From a virus: DNA of 62,931 nt. The stretch is from positions 1-62,931 of the IMG/VR virus record IMGVR_UViG_3300017782_000013; one strand, 5' to 3'. Position numbers and translations under genes: made by a program. This document shows positions 23,056 to 31,594 of this stretch, in pieces (the stretch's first letter is position 1; each line of letters opens with the position of its first letter). Under the pieces are notes generated by a model. It was not told the DNA's origin. It saw only the letters and a list, made by a program, of their open reading frames with translations, and searched no databases.

Positions 23056-23940
23056 TTACTTCTTAGATTTTTTGTACTGCTCTAAGATAGATACGAAGCC
23101 TAACTGGAACTGCTTGAGATTGTTCATTTGTTTCTCAACAAACTCATTCCCGTATTCTGCTCTGACCGTATCGCTTGATAGTGCATTACCTACCATTCCG
23201 ACATAGCTTTCGAGAATACCCTTGTTAGTACCCTCCTTCTTAACCTCGCCTTCGGCTTTCATCGCAGACTTGAACAAGTCCCCGTCGACTGGATGACCTT
23301 GACCGTTAATACGCTGGTCGAAAGTCTTAGCTACTCGCTTGTTACCCTTTCGCTTCCCGTCTTCGAGTAGTGACTGCAATTCCGTAGGAATCTCAACCCC
23401 AAGATTGAATAGTGCGGTAACACTATCTTTCCTGAACTTGATGAACTTCTTTCCGATGGAACTTGAAAAGTCACTACGGATTCTGGATGCTGTCTCCTTG
23501 TTAGGGGAGTCAGAAGATTTAGCAAGACCGTTCAAAAGAACTTTCTTGATGGTGTCTGCTGTTGCAGACTTCTTAGCATAACTAACCGCTTTCTTCTTGC
23601 CGTTACTCTTAGCTTCTTTCCAAGAGTAGCTTTCAGATTTGGCGGCATTTTCTGCCCATCCATCGACGTTACACAACACGCCTAACCCTGGTGCGTCCGT
23701 GTCCATTGATGCAAACAGCGGCTTCGAGAGAACAACAGTCAGTATGGAATCAACCTTTTGGGTTGCTCCCTTGACTACAACCTCCAAGTGTTGCTTGGAG
23801 AGAGACTCGTGCAGACCAAAAAATACTGCATCTCGGTTTGCATCCGCATCCTGTAGCAACTTACTGAAAGTAAATCTCACGTTGGTTACCGCACTTTTTA
23901 CACCGTCGGCGTAGGTGTACTCCGTTTTAGCTTTAGTCAT
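23056..23940 (-). CDS. First early gene, unknown function (294 aa)
   Basis: The first gene of the leftward arm, directly under the best promoter in the window. ATG 23940 follows AGGAG by 7 bases; the frame extends upstream to 24003 but without a start site of similar quality. The protein is soluble, Lys/Ser-rich, with a central basic stretch (KEAKSNGKKKAVSYAKKSA) and a C-terminal helix ending in KKSKK. Position suggests a host-takeover role or an abundant DNA-binding protein, but no family is recognised. Its codons are richer in C and G than those of the core replication genes. Confidence 0.75.
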   Translation of the reverse strand: MTKAKTEYTYADGVKSAVTNVRFTFSKLLQDADANRDAVFFGLHESLSKQHLEVVVKGATQKVDSILTVVLSKPLFASMDTDAPGLGVLCNVDGWAENAAKSESYSWKEAKSNGKKKAVSYAKKSATADTIKKVLLNGLAKSSDSPNKETASRIRSDFSSSIGKKFIKFRKDSVTALFNLGVEIPTELQSLLEDGKRKGNKRVAKTFDQRINGQGHPVDGDLFKSAMKAEGEVKKEGTNKGILESYVGMVGNALSSDTVRAEYGNEFVEKQMNNLKQFQLGFVSILEQYKKSKK

Positions 23941-24045
23941 TAAATGACTCCTATTGAATAGGTTAATAAAAACCAATTGGAACAACACCAAGTGCTGAAC
24001 CAATCAGCACTAATGAACTAGCGATGTTTTGCTGTCCATACCTCT

Positions 24046-24073
24046 ATTATCTACATTTTTTCAGTATTGTCAA
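24046..24073 (-). promoter_or_regulatory. Sigma70 promoter for the early arm
   Basis: Minus strand: perfect -35 TTGACA (24073-24068), 16-base spacer, -10 GATAAT (24051-24046); ATAATA at spacing 17 is the alternative. It lies about 105 bases upstream of the ATG at 23940. Confidence 0.7.
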
Positions 24074-24116
24074 GCGTTATTGTAAAATAACCGTAATATA
24101 TCATACTTTAGTATAA

Positions 24117-24131
24117 TAACTGGCTTCAATA
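24117..24131. repeat. 15-base direct repeat, copy 2
   Basis: TAACTGGCTTCAATA, identical to 22466-22480, next to the TATAAT of the divergent region. Confidence 0.6.
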
Positions 24132-24233
24132 CCCCACCTACCCCCGACCCACCGCATATGACCTAGCTATGCACATTTACTACTACACAATAATCCGCAC
24201 AAATTATTGAAACTTTGTGGTATATTTCAAAAC

Positions 24234-24755
24234 ATGAAATCATTAGAACCAGCCATAGAGCAGGGAATACCTGTGCCTAACGTCAGACAAAAGCTGTTAC
24301 CGAAGCTAGATGAGAAAGAAGAACTTATGGTTAGAGCTAATACGGTCAAACTTTTATCAGATTTGACGGGCAATGAATTAGTAGTAACAGAAAAAAATAG
24401 AGAACAGGCTAAAGAAGCCTTGGTGTCTGACGATGATATACAGGAAGACCTCAAAAAATTTCCCAACGAAACGATAACCTACCTTGCAGGTTTGGTAACT
24501 ACTTACGATAAAATGGTGGTCAGGGACTATGCTGACCTAAAAAACTTCGTTGTAAACAAACTAATTGAAGAAAGTCATGGCAAAAACTCCAAAGATAGGA
24601 TTTCTGCTCTACGAGCTTTAGGAGATGTTGACGGAGTAGACGCATTTAAGAAGAGAACCGAGGTAACTTATTCACAAAAAAGCACAGAGGACATAGAAAA
24701 AGAGTTATTAGAGAAGTTAGATGCAATGACTATTGATGTAACGCCTCAAAAATAA
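24234..24755 (+). CDS. Probable terminase small subunit (173 aa)
   Basis: First gene of the rightward arm, directly before TerL and overlapping its ATG by one base (TAATG). The protein is acidic and helical, with a repeated-helix middle (KMVVRDYADLKNFVVNKLIEE) and KNSKDRISALRALGDVDGVDAFKKR near the C-terminus, as in small terminase or DNA-recognition subunits. A TTG 27 bases upstream (24207) is an alternative start; neither has a Shine-Dalgarno sequence, so the message may be nearly leaderless. Assignment rests mainly on position. Confidence 0.65.
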   Translation: MKSLEPAIEQGIPVPNVRQKLLPKLDEKEELMVRANTVKLLSDLTGNELVVTEKNREQAKEALVSDDDIQEDLKKFPNETITYLAGLVTTYDKMVVRDYADLKNFVVNKLIEESHGKNSKDRISALRALGDVDGVDAFKKRTEVTYSQKSTEDIEKELLEKLDAMTIDVTPQK

Positions 24756-26257
24756 TGCTTTCACCTACTAAATTATCCACAATACGAAATAATGTAGGGA
24801 ATATGTCTGAAAAAGACAAAAAAGAGACTCTTTTACTATTAAATGAGTGGGAAAAACGCCAAAAAACCCAAAAAGGACAGTCAAACTTATTAGATTTTAT
24901 AAATTATGTGTATAAAGGCTATAAAGTAGGCCCACACCACAAAAGATTAGCAAAAATTTTTGAAGATATAGCCTGTGGTAAGAAAAAAAGGGTAATTGTT
25001 AACATAGCACCCCGCCACGGCAAGTCAGAATTGATATCATACCTCGCTCCAGCGTGGTTTCTAGGTAAATATCCGCATAAAAAGGTAATTATGGCTTCAC
25101 ACACTGCTGATTTAGCGGTGAACTTTGGTAGAAGAGTAAGAAACTTAGTAAATTCTGGTGAATACAAAGATGTATTTGGAGGTGTTCAACTACAACAAGA
25201 CTCGAAGTCTGCTTCTAGGTGGGGTACAAACCACAATGGAGAATATTTCGCTATCGGTGTAGGAGGTGCATTGGCTGGTAGGGGTGCTGATTTATTTATT
25301 ATTGATGACCCCCACTCTGAGCAAGACGCTAAACAAGGCACACCCACCGTATTCCAACCTGCTTGGGAGTGGTTTCAATCAGGGCCATTACAACGTCTGA
25401 TGCCAGGCGGTGCGATTATAGTTGTTATGACTAGGTGGAGTAAATTAGATTTAACGGGTCAGATAATCAACAACATGACAAAGAACGAAAAAGCTGACCA
25501 ATGGGAGATTGTAGAATTTCCAGCTATATTAAATGAAAAACCTTTATGGCCTGACTTTTGGTCTTTAGAAGAACTACAATCAAAAAAAGCTACACTAGAC
25601 CCACGGTATTGGCAATCTCAATATATGCAGAACCCCACCTCCGAAGAAGGTGCTTTGATAAAACGAGAGTGGTGGAAGACATGGGAGAAAAAGACACCTC
25701 CCGATTGTGAGTTTATAATAATGTCGCTAGATGCGGCACAGGAGAAAAACAACAGAGCAGATTATAATGCACTAACCACATGGGGCGTATTTTATTCTGA
25801 AGAGTCAAATGTGCCAAATATAATATTACTGAACTCTATAAAAAAGAGATTAGAGTTTCCAGAGTTAAAAGACATGGTTTTAGCCGAATACAAAGAGTGG
25901 CAACCTGATGCTTTCGTTGTAGAGAAAAAGTCAAACGGTGCGGCTCTTTATCAAGAGTTAAGAAGAATGGGTATACCCGTTGGAGAGTTTACCCCCTCAA
26001 AAGGTCAAGATAAAATTACTAGAGCAAATGCGGTAGCAGATATATTTGCTTCTGGTCTTGTATGGTGTCCAGATACAAATTGGGCAAAAGAAGTTGTTGA
26101 AGAATGTAATGACTTCCCTAGCGGTGCAAATGATGACTTAGTTGACTCTACGACTCAGGCTATGTTGAGATTTAGGCAGGGTGGGTTTATCCAGTTGCCT
26201 AGCGACGAGGAGGATATTAGTTATGATTTCAACCCTAGGAAAGCCGCTTACTATTAA
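24755..26257 (+). CDS. terL: Terminase large subunit
   Basis: A 500-residue packaging motor. The ATPase domain has Walker A APRHGKSE (85-92), Walker B FIIDDPH (181-187) and a coupling segment (VVMTRW, about 223-228). The C-terminal RNase H-like nuclease has D326 in MSLDAAQE and DD in GANDDLVDS (about 470-478). It cuts and pumps DNA into the prohead through the portal. The start codon overlaps the stop of the small-subunit gene. The last 35 bases overlap the HNH gene. Confidence 0.95.
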   Translation: MLSPTKLSTIRNNVGNMSEKDKKETLLLLNEWEKRQKTQKGQSNLLDFINYVYKGYKVGPHHKRLAKIFEDIACGKKKRVIVNIAPRHGKSELISYLAPAWFLGKYPHKKVIMASHTADLAVNFGRRVRNLVNSGEYKDVFGGVQLQQDSKSASRWGTNHNGEYFAIGVGGALAGRGADLFIIDDPHSEQDAKQGTPTVFQPAWEWFQSGPLQRLMPGGAIIVVMTRWSKLDLTGQIINNMTKNEKADQWEIVEFPAILNEKPLWPDFWSLEELQSKKATLDPRYWQSQYMQNPTSEEGALIKREWWKTWEKKTPPDCEFIIMSLDAAQEKNNRADYNALTTWGVFYSEESNVPNIILLNSIKKRLEFPELKDMVLAEYKEWQPDAFVVEKKSNGAALYQELRRMGIPVGEFTPSKGQDKITRANAVADIFASGLVWCPDTNWAKEVVEECNDFPSGANDDLVDSTTQAMLRFRQGGFIQLPSDEEDISYDFNPRKAAYY

Positions 26258-26714
26258 GAAATGTTCTCGGTGTAACAAAGTAAAGAAGGTAGCAGAGTTT
26301 CATAAACATGGCATACGTTATAGAAAACAAAGATATAGACCTATGTGTACTGAGTGTTTTAGAGGTACAGTAGATAAGGTAAAAAGAAGAGAAATACAAA
26401 AAAGGCATTATCAACGCAATAAACAATATTATTTTGATAGAAACTTAAAAAGTAAGAAGAGATACAAGAAAGCTACCCCACCTTGGGTTAATTTTGATAA
26501 AGTAAGAGAAATTTATGCTAAAATGCGACAATTGAACGAGATGTCGAAAGATAAACTTTTGGTGGTAGACCACATCATACCAATAAAAGGTAAAACAGTT
26601 TGCGGACTTCATGTGCATTATAATTTACAAATCGTTACAGAAACATATAATAAACAAAAGGGGAGTATCTATGACCCCGTTTTATACCCCGAACAAGGAT
26701 TAGACAATGATTGA
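26223..26714 (+). CDS. HNH endonuclease with zinc fingers, next to terminase (163 aa)
   Basis: Starts inside the TerL gene at ATG 26223, with GAGGAGG 9 bases upstream; the frame extends upstream to 26181 without a better site. The N-terminal part has two Cys pairs (CSRC ... CTEC); the C-terminal part has VVDHIIPIKGKTVCGLHV, then NLQIVTETYNKQKG, an HNH core. HNH proteins beside TerL stimulate end cutting in several phages, so a packaging role is likely. The reading frame overlaps the portal gene start by 8 bases. Confidence 0.82.
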   Translation: MISTLGKPLTIKKCSRCNKVKKVAEFHKHGIRYRKQRYRPMCTECFRGTVDKVKRREIQKRHYQRNKQYYFDRNLKSKKRYKKATPPWVNFDKVREIYAKMRQLNEMSKDKLLVVDHIIPIKGKTVCGLHVHYNLQIVTETYNKQKGSIYDPVLYPEQGLDND

Positions 26715-29127
26715 CAAAGGTATTTATCAAACGTCTGAAGCCACTGCTCCAATAAAAGAAGCTAATGAAGATGTCCAAGTAGAAATAGTTGCGGACGATA
26801 TTGAAGATGCCGTTGAAATGGCAGATGCAGTTTTAGACAGTTTTAAAAAGAATGATTTTTCTAAGAATTTAGCTGAAACAATTGACGACGATACTTTAGA
26901 CCATCTTAGTATAGAGTTAATGAGTTCTTATGAAGGAGACTTAAATTCACGCTCAGAGTGGGAAAAGACTTATAAAGACGGTCTTGAACTACTAGGATTA
27001 AAGTTTGAAGAACGTACAGAGCCTTGGGATGGAGCTTGTGGTGTATTTCATCCTATACTCACGGAAGCTATTGTAAAATTTCAAGCAGAATCTATAACAG
27101 AGACATTTCCCGCAACAGGCCCAGTAAAGACTCAAATTATTGGTAAAGTTACTGAAGATAAAGAACAAGCGTCGCAACGTATAAAAGAAGATATGAATTA
27201 CAGGCTTATTGAAGAGATGCCTGAGTATAGACAAGAACATGAAAGAATGTTGTGGAATCTTCCCATAGCAGGTAGTGCTTTTAAAAAAGTTTATTTTGAC
27301 CCTTCTTTAGATAGACAGGTGGCTATGTTTATACCTGCTGAAGATTTGGTTGTTTCTTATGGTGCATCAGACCTTTCAATGGCTGAAAGATGTACGCATA
27401 GAATGAGAAAAACAGAAAACGAATTGTTAAAGCTACAATCTTCTAAGTTCTATAGAGATATTGATTTAGATGAACCCGCAAACGAAAGAGATGATTTATT
27501 AAAAGAAAAAGATAAATTAGTCGGAATAGATGGCTCAAAGGACGAGCGTTATACGTTACTGGAGATGCACGTCGAAATAAATATTCCAGAAGCTAAAGAT
27601 GGGGATTTAGCTCTTCCGTATGTCATAACCGTCCTAAAAGATACTGGCGAGATATTGTCAATATATAGAAATTGGGAGGAATCTGATGAAGTTAAGCGAA
27701 AAAGAGAACATTTTGTGCATTATAATTATATTCCTGGTTTTGGATTTTATGGGTTTGGGCTTGTCCACCTTATAGGTTCTCACGCAAAATCAGCTACTTC
27801 CTTACTTAGACAATTAGTAGATGCAGGTACTTTATCTAATTTACCTGGTGGATTAAAAAGTAGAGGGCTAAGAATAAAAGGTGATGAAACACCTATTGCA
27901 CCTGGTGAGTGGCGAGATGTAGATGTGCCTGGCGGTAGTATTAAAGAGAATTTATTACCGTTACCTTATAAAGAACCATCACCTACTTTGTTTAATTTGT
28001 TAAATACGATAGTTGAAGAGGGTAGAAGGTTTGCCGCTGTCAATGAGTTAAAGATAAGCGATAGTTCAGCAAATGCCCCTGTCGGCACTACTTTGGCTTT
28101 ATTAGAAAGAAGTTTAAAGGTTATGTCAGCAGTACAGGCTAGGATTCACGCATCTATGAAAGCGGAGTTCAAACTATTAAAAAACATTATCAGGGATAAC
28201 GGTTCTATAGCGTACCCCTATGAAGTTGACCCATCTAGGATGGTTAAAACAAAAGATTATGAATTTGTAGAAGTTCTACCTGTATCTGACCCTAACGCAA
28301 CTACTTTGTCTCAAAGAGTAGTCCAATATCAGTCTGTGATGCAGTTGGCACAACAAAATCCAGATTTATACGATATGGTAGAGTTAAATAAAGAGGTATT
28401 AAAAGTTCTTGGTTTAAAGAATATTGATAAGTTAGTACCTAGTGCGAAAGAACAAAAACCTGCTGACCCTGTAACAGAGAATATGAATATTCTAATGAGC
28501 AAGCCAGTAAAAGTATTTGCTTACCAAGACCATGAGGCTCATATAACTGCACACTTAAATGCTATGAAAGACCCAAAAATAGCTATGTTGATAGGGCAAA
28601 ATCCAAAAGCATCTTTAATTATGAACGCTTTACACGCTCACGTTGCGGAACATACAGCTTACGCATATAGAAACGAAATAGAGAAATTAGCAGGAGTACC
28701 GTTACCTGACCCAGAGAAGGCGTTGCCAGCAGAGGTCGAGTTTAATCTTGCAGGGGTAATCTCTAAAGCTAGTGATAAATTGTTACAAAAGAACCAAGCT
28801 CAACAGGCTCAACAACAAGCACAGCAGAAAGCTCAAGACCCTGTTCTACAAATACAGAAAGAAGAGCTTGGCTTGAAGTCTAAGGAATTAGATTTGAAGA
28901 AACAAATCCACGAAGATACTATGAACGTGAGAATGATGGAGCAAAACACCAAGAAAGAACTAGAGTCTCAGAGATTAGCTAGTCAGGAAAGAACTGAAGG
29001 AGCTAAACTTGGGGCTAAAATTACGATGGACAATAAGAAAGCTACATTACAACAAGGCTTAGAAGGAGCTAAGTTGGGAGCTAAAATGGTTTCTGAAGGA
29101 ACGAAAGGAAGACAAAGTGGCAATTAA
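26707..29127 (+). CDS. Portal protein
   Basis: An 806-residue protein following TerL/HNH and preceding scaffold and capsid genes. Visible features are the N-terminal portal core (EPWDGACGVFHPILTEAI, then EDMNYRLIEEMPEYRQEHER) and, after about residue 670, a Gln/Ala/Lys-rich helical barrel (QAQQAQQQAQQKAQ) as in long P22-like portals. It forms the dodecameric ring at the capsid vertex. The length exceeds T7-type portals (about 535) and is near that of P22 (725). Confidence 0.88.
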   Translation: MIDKGIYQTSEATAPIKEANEDVQVEIVADDIEDAVEMADAVLDSFKKNDFSKNLAETIDDDTLDHLSIELMSSYEGDLNSRSEWEKTYKDGLELLGLKFEERTEPWDGACGVFHPILTEAIVKFQAESITETFPATGPVKTQIIGKVTEDKEQASQRIKEDMNYRLIEEMPEYRQEHERMLWNLPIAGSAFKKVYFDPSLDRQVAMFIPAEDLVVSYGASDLSMAERCTHRMRKTENELLKLQSSKFYRDIDLDEPANERDDLLKEKDKLVGIDGSKDERYTLLEMHVEINIPEAKDGDLALPYVITVLKDTGEILSIYRNWEESDEVKRKREHFVHYNYIPGFGFYGFGLVHLIGSHAKSATSLLRQLVDAGTLSNLPGGLKSRGLRIKGDETPIAPGEWRDVDVPGGSIKENLLPLPYKEPSPTLFNLLNTIVEEGRRFAAVNELKISDSSANAPVGTTLALLERSLKVMSAVQARIHASMKAEFKLLKNIIRDNGSIAYPYEVDPSRMVKTKDYEFVEVLPVSDPNATTLSQRVVQYQSVMQLAQQNPDLYDMVELNKEVLKVLGLKNIDKLVPSAKEQKPADPVTENMNILMSKPVKVFAYQDHEAHITAHLNAMKDPKIAMLIGQNPKASLIMNALHAHVAEHTAYAYRNEIEKLAGVPLPDPEKALPAEVEFNLAGVISKASDKLLQKNQAQQAQQQAQQKAQDPVLQIQKEELGLKSKELDLKKQIHEDTMNVRMMEQNTKKELESQRLASQERTEGAKLGAKITMDNKKATLQQGLEGAKLGAKMVSEGTKGRQSGN

Positions 29128-29287
29128 GAAAAAGACTAAGAAAAAATCAGGTTCTAAACCAACAAACCCAGCTTTGTACGCTAGAGTAAAAGCTGAAGCA
29201 AAGCGTAAGTTCAAGGTATATCCTTCGGCTTACGCTAACGGTTGGTTAGTCAAAACATATAAGTCAAGAGGCGGAGGGTATGCTTAA
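29117..29287 (+). CDS. Small basic phage protein, GTG start (56 aa)
   Basis: GTG start inside the end of the portal gene, with AAAGGAAG upstream. The product is a Lys-rich leader (MAIKKKTKKKSGSK) followed by PTNPALYARVKAEAKRKF and KVYPSAYANGWLVKTYKSRG. This sequence pattern (proline-Asn, YARVKAEAKxKFxVYPSAYAN) recurs in short proteins of tailed phages. Possibly a DNA-binding or head protein. The stop overlaps the next ATG. Confidence 0.7.
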   Translation: MAIKKKTKKKSGSKPTNPALYARVKAEAKRKFKVYPSAYANGWLVKTYKSRGGGYA

Positions 29288-29355
29288 TGGGACTTGTTAT
29301 GTTTTTTATAATTTTTGTAGTGCCTGTTATTTGGGTAGTTTACTATGTCTCTTAA
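29287..29355 (+). CDS. 22-residue hydrophobic micro-protein
   Basis: ATG overlaps the previous TAA (TAATG) and the frame overlaps the next gene by 11 bases. Nearly all residues are hydrophobic (MGLVMFFIIFVVPVIWVVYY), so it is a single membrane helix. Translational coupling on both sides supports it; the size makes it tentative. Confidence 0.4.
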   Translation: MGLVMFFIIFVVPVIWVVYYVS

Positions 29356-29623
29356 AGAATGGTTCGGTAAAGGCTCTAAGGGAGATTGGGTCGATATAGG
29401 TGCTCCTAAAAAAAAGGGAAAATATCAAGCCTGTGGACGCAAATCGACAAAAACGAGCAAACGTGGCTATCCGAAATGTGTGCCAAGAGCAAAAGCCAAT
29501 ACAATGACTTCAGCACAAAAAAAGTCTGCGGTACAAAGAAAAAGAGCCGCTGGAAATCCTGGTGGTAAACCTACTAACGTAGCAACTATTAAAAAGAAAA
29601 GGACTAAAAAACGTGTTTCATAG
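29345..29623 (+). CDS. Basic Cys-containing phage protein (92 aa)
   Basis: Lys/Arg-rich, with two Cys and a characteristic block (WVDIGAPKKKGKYQACGRK, then KRGYPKCVPRAKANTM) and the C-terminal KKSAVQRKRAAGNPGGKP. I recognise this pattern from other marine phage head-gene clusters, where function is unknown. It may bind DNA or the portal. Confidence 0.7.
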   Translation: MSLKEWFGKGSKGDWVDIGAPKKKGKYQACGRKSTKTSKRGYPKCVPRAKANTMTSAQKKSAVQRKRAAGNPGGKPTNVATIKKKRTKKRVS

Positions 29624-29822
29624 TTTCGCAGAACATTTTTTAAAATACTTAGAAGAGGAGGAAAACTTAAAAAAAGACGTAGTAATTACGGGTAGTTGTA
29701 AAAATATTGAAGACTACCGCTATTCGGTTGGTTATATGGACGGTATAACTGCTGCTAAACGGGGATTTAAAGACCTGCTTGATAAATTAGATAAGGACGA
29801 AGATGAAAGAAGACCAAGATAA
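29613..29822 (+). CDS. Hypothetical protein (69 aa)
   Basis: GTG start at 29613 with AAAAGGA upstream, overlapping the previous gene by 11 bases and the next by 20. Product acidic and helical (FLKYLEEEENLKK, then AAKRGFKDLLDKLDKDEDE). Function unknown. Confidence 0.6.
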   Translation: MFHSFAEHFLKYLEEEENLKKDVVITGSCKNIEDYRYSVGYMDGITAAKRGFKDLLDKLDKDEDERRPR

Positions 29823-30159
29823 GAAGGCTACTCAATTGCCTAAACCTGTTGGTTATAAAATATTGATTGCGTTACCAGAAGTAGAAGATAAGTATGATTC
29901 TGGGTTAATAAAAGCTGATACAACAAAAAGTACAGAAGAATTGTCAACTATTGTTGGATTTGTTATAGAATTAGGCCCAGACTGTTATAAAGATGAAGCT
30001 AAGTTTCCACAAGGTGCATGGTGTAAAAAAGGAGATTTTGTTTTATTTAGAGCTTATTCGGGCACTAGATTTAAGGTGCATGGTAAGGAGTTTAGATTTA
30101 TAAATGATGATTCTGTAGAAGGAATCGTTGAAGACCCTCGTGGTTATACACGAGCTTAA
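29803..30159 (+). CDS. GroES-like co-chaperonin (118 aa)
   Basis: Fits the GroES fold: an N-terminal strand (PVGYKILIALPEVED), a mobile-loop-like segment with GLIKADTTKSTEE, then TIVGFVIELGPDCYKD, WCKKGDFVLF and a C-terminal GKEFRFINDDSVEGIVED. As with T4 gp31, a phage co-chaperonin can replace host GroES to let GroEL fold the large capsid protein. It lies between portal and scaffold, consistent with head assembly. No GroEL gene is present. Confidence 0.8.
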   Translation: MKEDQDKKATQLPKPVGYKILIALPEVEDKYDSGLIKADTTKSTEELSTIVGFVIELGPDCYKDEAKFPQGAWCKKGDFVLFRAYSGTRFKVHGKEFRFINDDSVEGIVEDPRGYTRA

Positions 30160-30174
30160 CACTTGGAGAGTGCG

Positions 30175-31134
30175 ATGGAAAATCAAGAAATTCAAAAAGA
30201 AGTACCAATTAGCGAACAACCAGTCGGTATACCAGAAGAAGATACACCAGAAATAGAGGTTGTTGACGATACTCCTAAAGAAGACCAAAACAGAAAAAAG
30301 TTTAAAGGCGACCCAGAACCAACTGAGGACGAATTAAATGAATATTCTGAGGGTGTACAAAAGAGAGTTCAGCAACTAACACACGCAAGACACGACGAAC
30401 GTAGAGAAAAAGAAAGGATAGCTAGAGAGCGTGATGAACTAGCAGCTCTCACAAAAAAGCTATTAGATGAAAAACGACAACTACAACAGAATTATGCTGA
30501 AGGCGAAAAGTATGTTGTTGGTAAATTTAAACAAAATGCTGAACAAAATATAGCTCACGCTAAGAAAATGTATAAAGATGCCCACGAAGCTGGGGATTCT
30601 GAAGCTATGGCTATGGCTCAACAGGCATTAACAACCGCAACTTTGGAACAGAAACAATATGAAAACTTTGTTCCTAGACCTGTTGACAAAGAAGAAACAC
30701 CTGTTATATCATCTGAAGATAAACCTGAAGAACCAGTTAAAGTAAAGCCTGATAAAGATACAATTAATTGGGTAGAAAAAAATGATTGGTGGTTCGGGCC
30801 TGATAAAGACAGACGCATGACAGGTTATGCGTATGGTGTACACGACGAATTAGTCGCAAAAGGCATAGACCCAAGGGTTGAGCCAGAGGTTTACTACACG
30901 GCAATTGACCGTGCTATGAGGGAAACATTCCCTGACAAGTTTGCAGAACGTGGGGGGACAAAACCTTCAAATGCTAAACCACAAAATACCGTAGTAGCTC
31001 CTGTAAAGCGAACAGCTAACGGAAAAGTAAAGGTAACTTTAACTGCAACTCAAGAACGTATTGCTAGAAGATTAGGAATATCTAAAGAGCAATATGCCCG
31101 TGAACTCGTTAAATTGGAGCAAAATAATGGCTAA
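30175..31134 (+). CDS. Scaffolding protein
   Basis: A 319-residue acidic protein before the capsid genes. It has a Pro/Glu-rich N-terminus, a long coiled coil (about residues 60-150, e.g. ARHDERREKERIARERDEL) and a Lys-rich C-terminal helix (RIARRLGISKEQYARELVKL). This layout is typical of head scaffold proteins. ATG 30175 is preferred because GGAG lies 6 bases upstream; a TTG at 30163 would include that site. Position between portal and major capsid supports the call. Confidence 0.75.
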   Translation: MENQEIQKEVPISEQPVGIPEEDTPEIEVVDDTPKEDQNRKKFKGDPEPTEDELNEYSEGVQKRVQQLTHARHDERREKERIARERDELAALTKKLLDEKRQLQQNYAEGEKYVVGKFKQNAEQNIAHAKKMYKDAHEAGDSEAMAMAQQALTTATLEQKQYENFVPRPVDKEETPVISSEDKPEEPVKVKPDKDTINWVEKNDWWFGPDKDRRMTGYAYGVHDELVAKGIDPRVEPEVYYTAIDRAMRETFPDKFAERGGTKPSNAKPQNTVVAPVKRTANGKVKVTLTATQERIARRLGISKEQYARELVKLEQNNG

Positions 31135-31573
31135 TCAAAAGATAAGTCGTGAATTAAACACAAGAGAACAGTCTAAGAGAAACGAACCTTGGAAACCTGC
31201 GAATACCTTACCCGTACCGCAGCCAGAAGATGGATGGACTTTTAGATGGATTAGGAAATCTATTCTCGGAACATCTGACCCTACCAATGTTTCTAAGAAA
31301 CGGAGAGAAGGTTGGGAGTTTTGTAGAGCAGAAGACCATAAGGACTTGTTAATGTCTATTGACCCTGACGCTACGAACTCAGGTCTTATTGAAGTAGGTG
31401 GTTTGATTCTTTGTAAGATTCCAACGGAAATAAAAGAGTCAAGAGATAACTACTACAAAGAGAACAATCGTAAGCAATTAGAGTCTGTGGATAATAATTG
31501 GATGAGAGAAAACGACCCTCGTATGACTAAGTTTTCTGAAAAAAATACGAAGGTTAGTTTTGGAAAAGGTTAA
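31127..31573 (+). CDS. Head-associated hypothetical protein (148 aa)
   Basis: ATG 31127 has GGAG 8 bases upstream and overlaps the scaffold gene. The protein is hydrophilic with several Trp (DGWTFRWIRKSILGTSDPTN; REGWEFCRAEDHKDLL). Similar proteins sit between scaffold and capsid genes of other podovirus-like phages. Function unknown. Confidence 0.65.
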   Translation: MANQKISRELNTREQSKRNEPWKPANTLPVPQPEDGWTFRWIRKSILGTSDPTNVSKKRREGWEFCRAEDHKDLLMSIDPDATNSGLIEVGGLILCKIPTEIKESRDNYYKENNRKQLESVDNNWMRENDPRMTKFSEKNTKVSFGKG

Positions 31574-31594
31574 TTAAATTTTAGGAGATAGAAA

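Larger units (their letters stand above)
23941..24233. promoter_or_regulatory. Divergent control region between early and late arms
   Basis: About 290 bases without a supported gene. It holds a minus-strand promoter (24046-24073), a TATAAT at 24112-24117 on the plus strand without a good -35, a small ATAC/GTAT hairpin (24103-24114), copy 2 of the 15-base repeat, and TTGAAA/TTTCAA arms (24208-24230) just before the first late gene. Confidence 0.6.
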
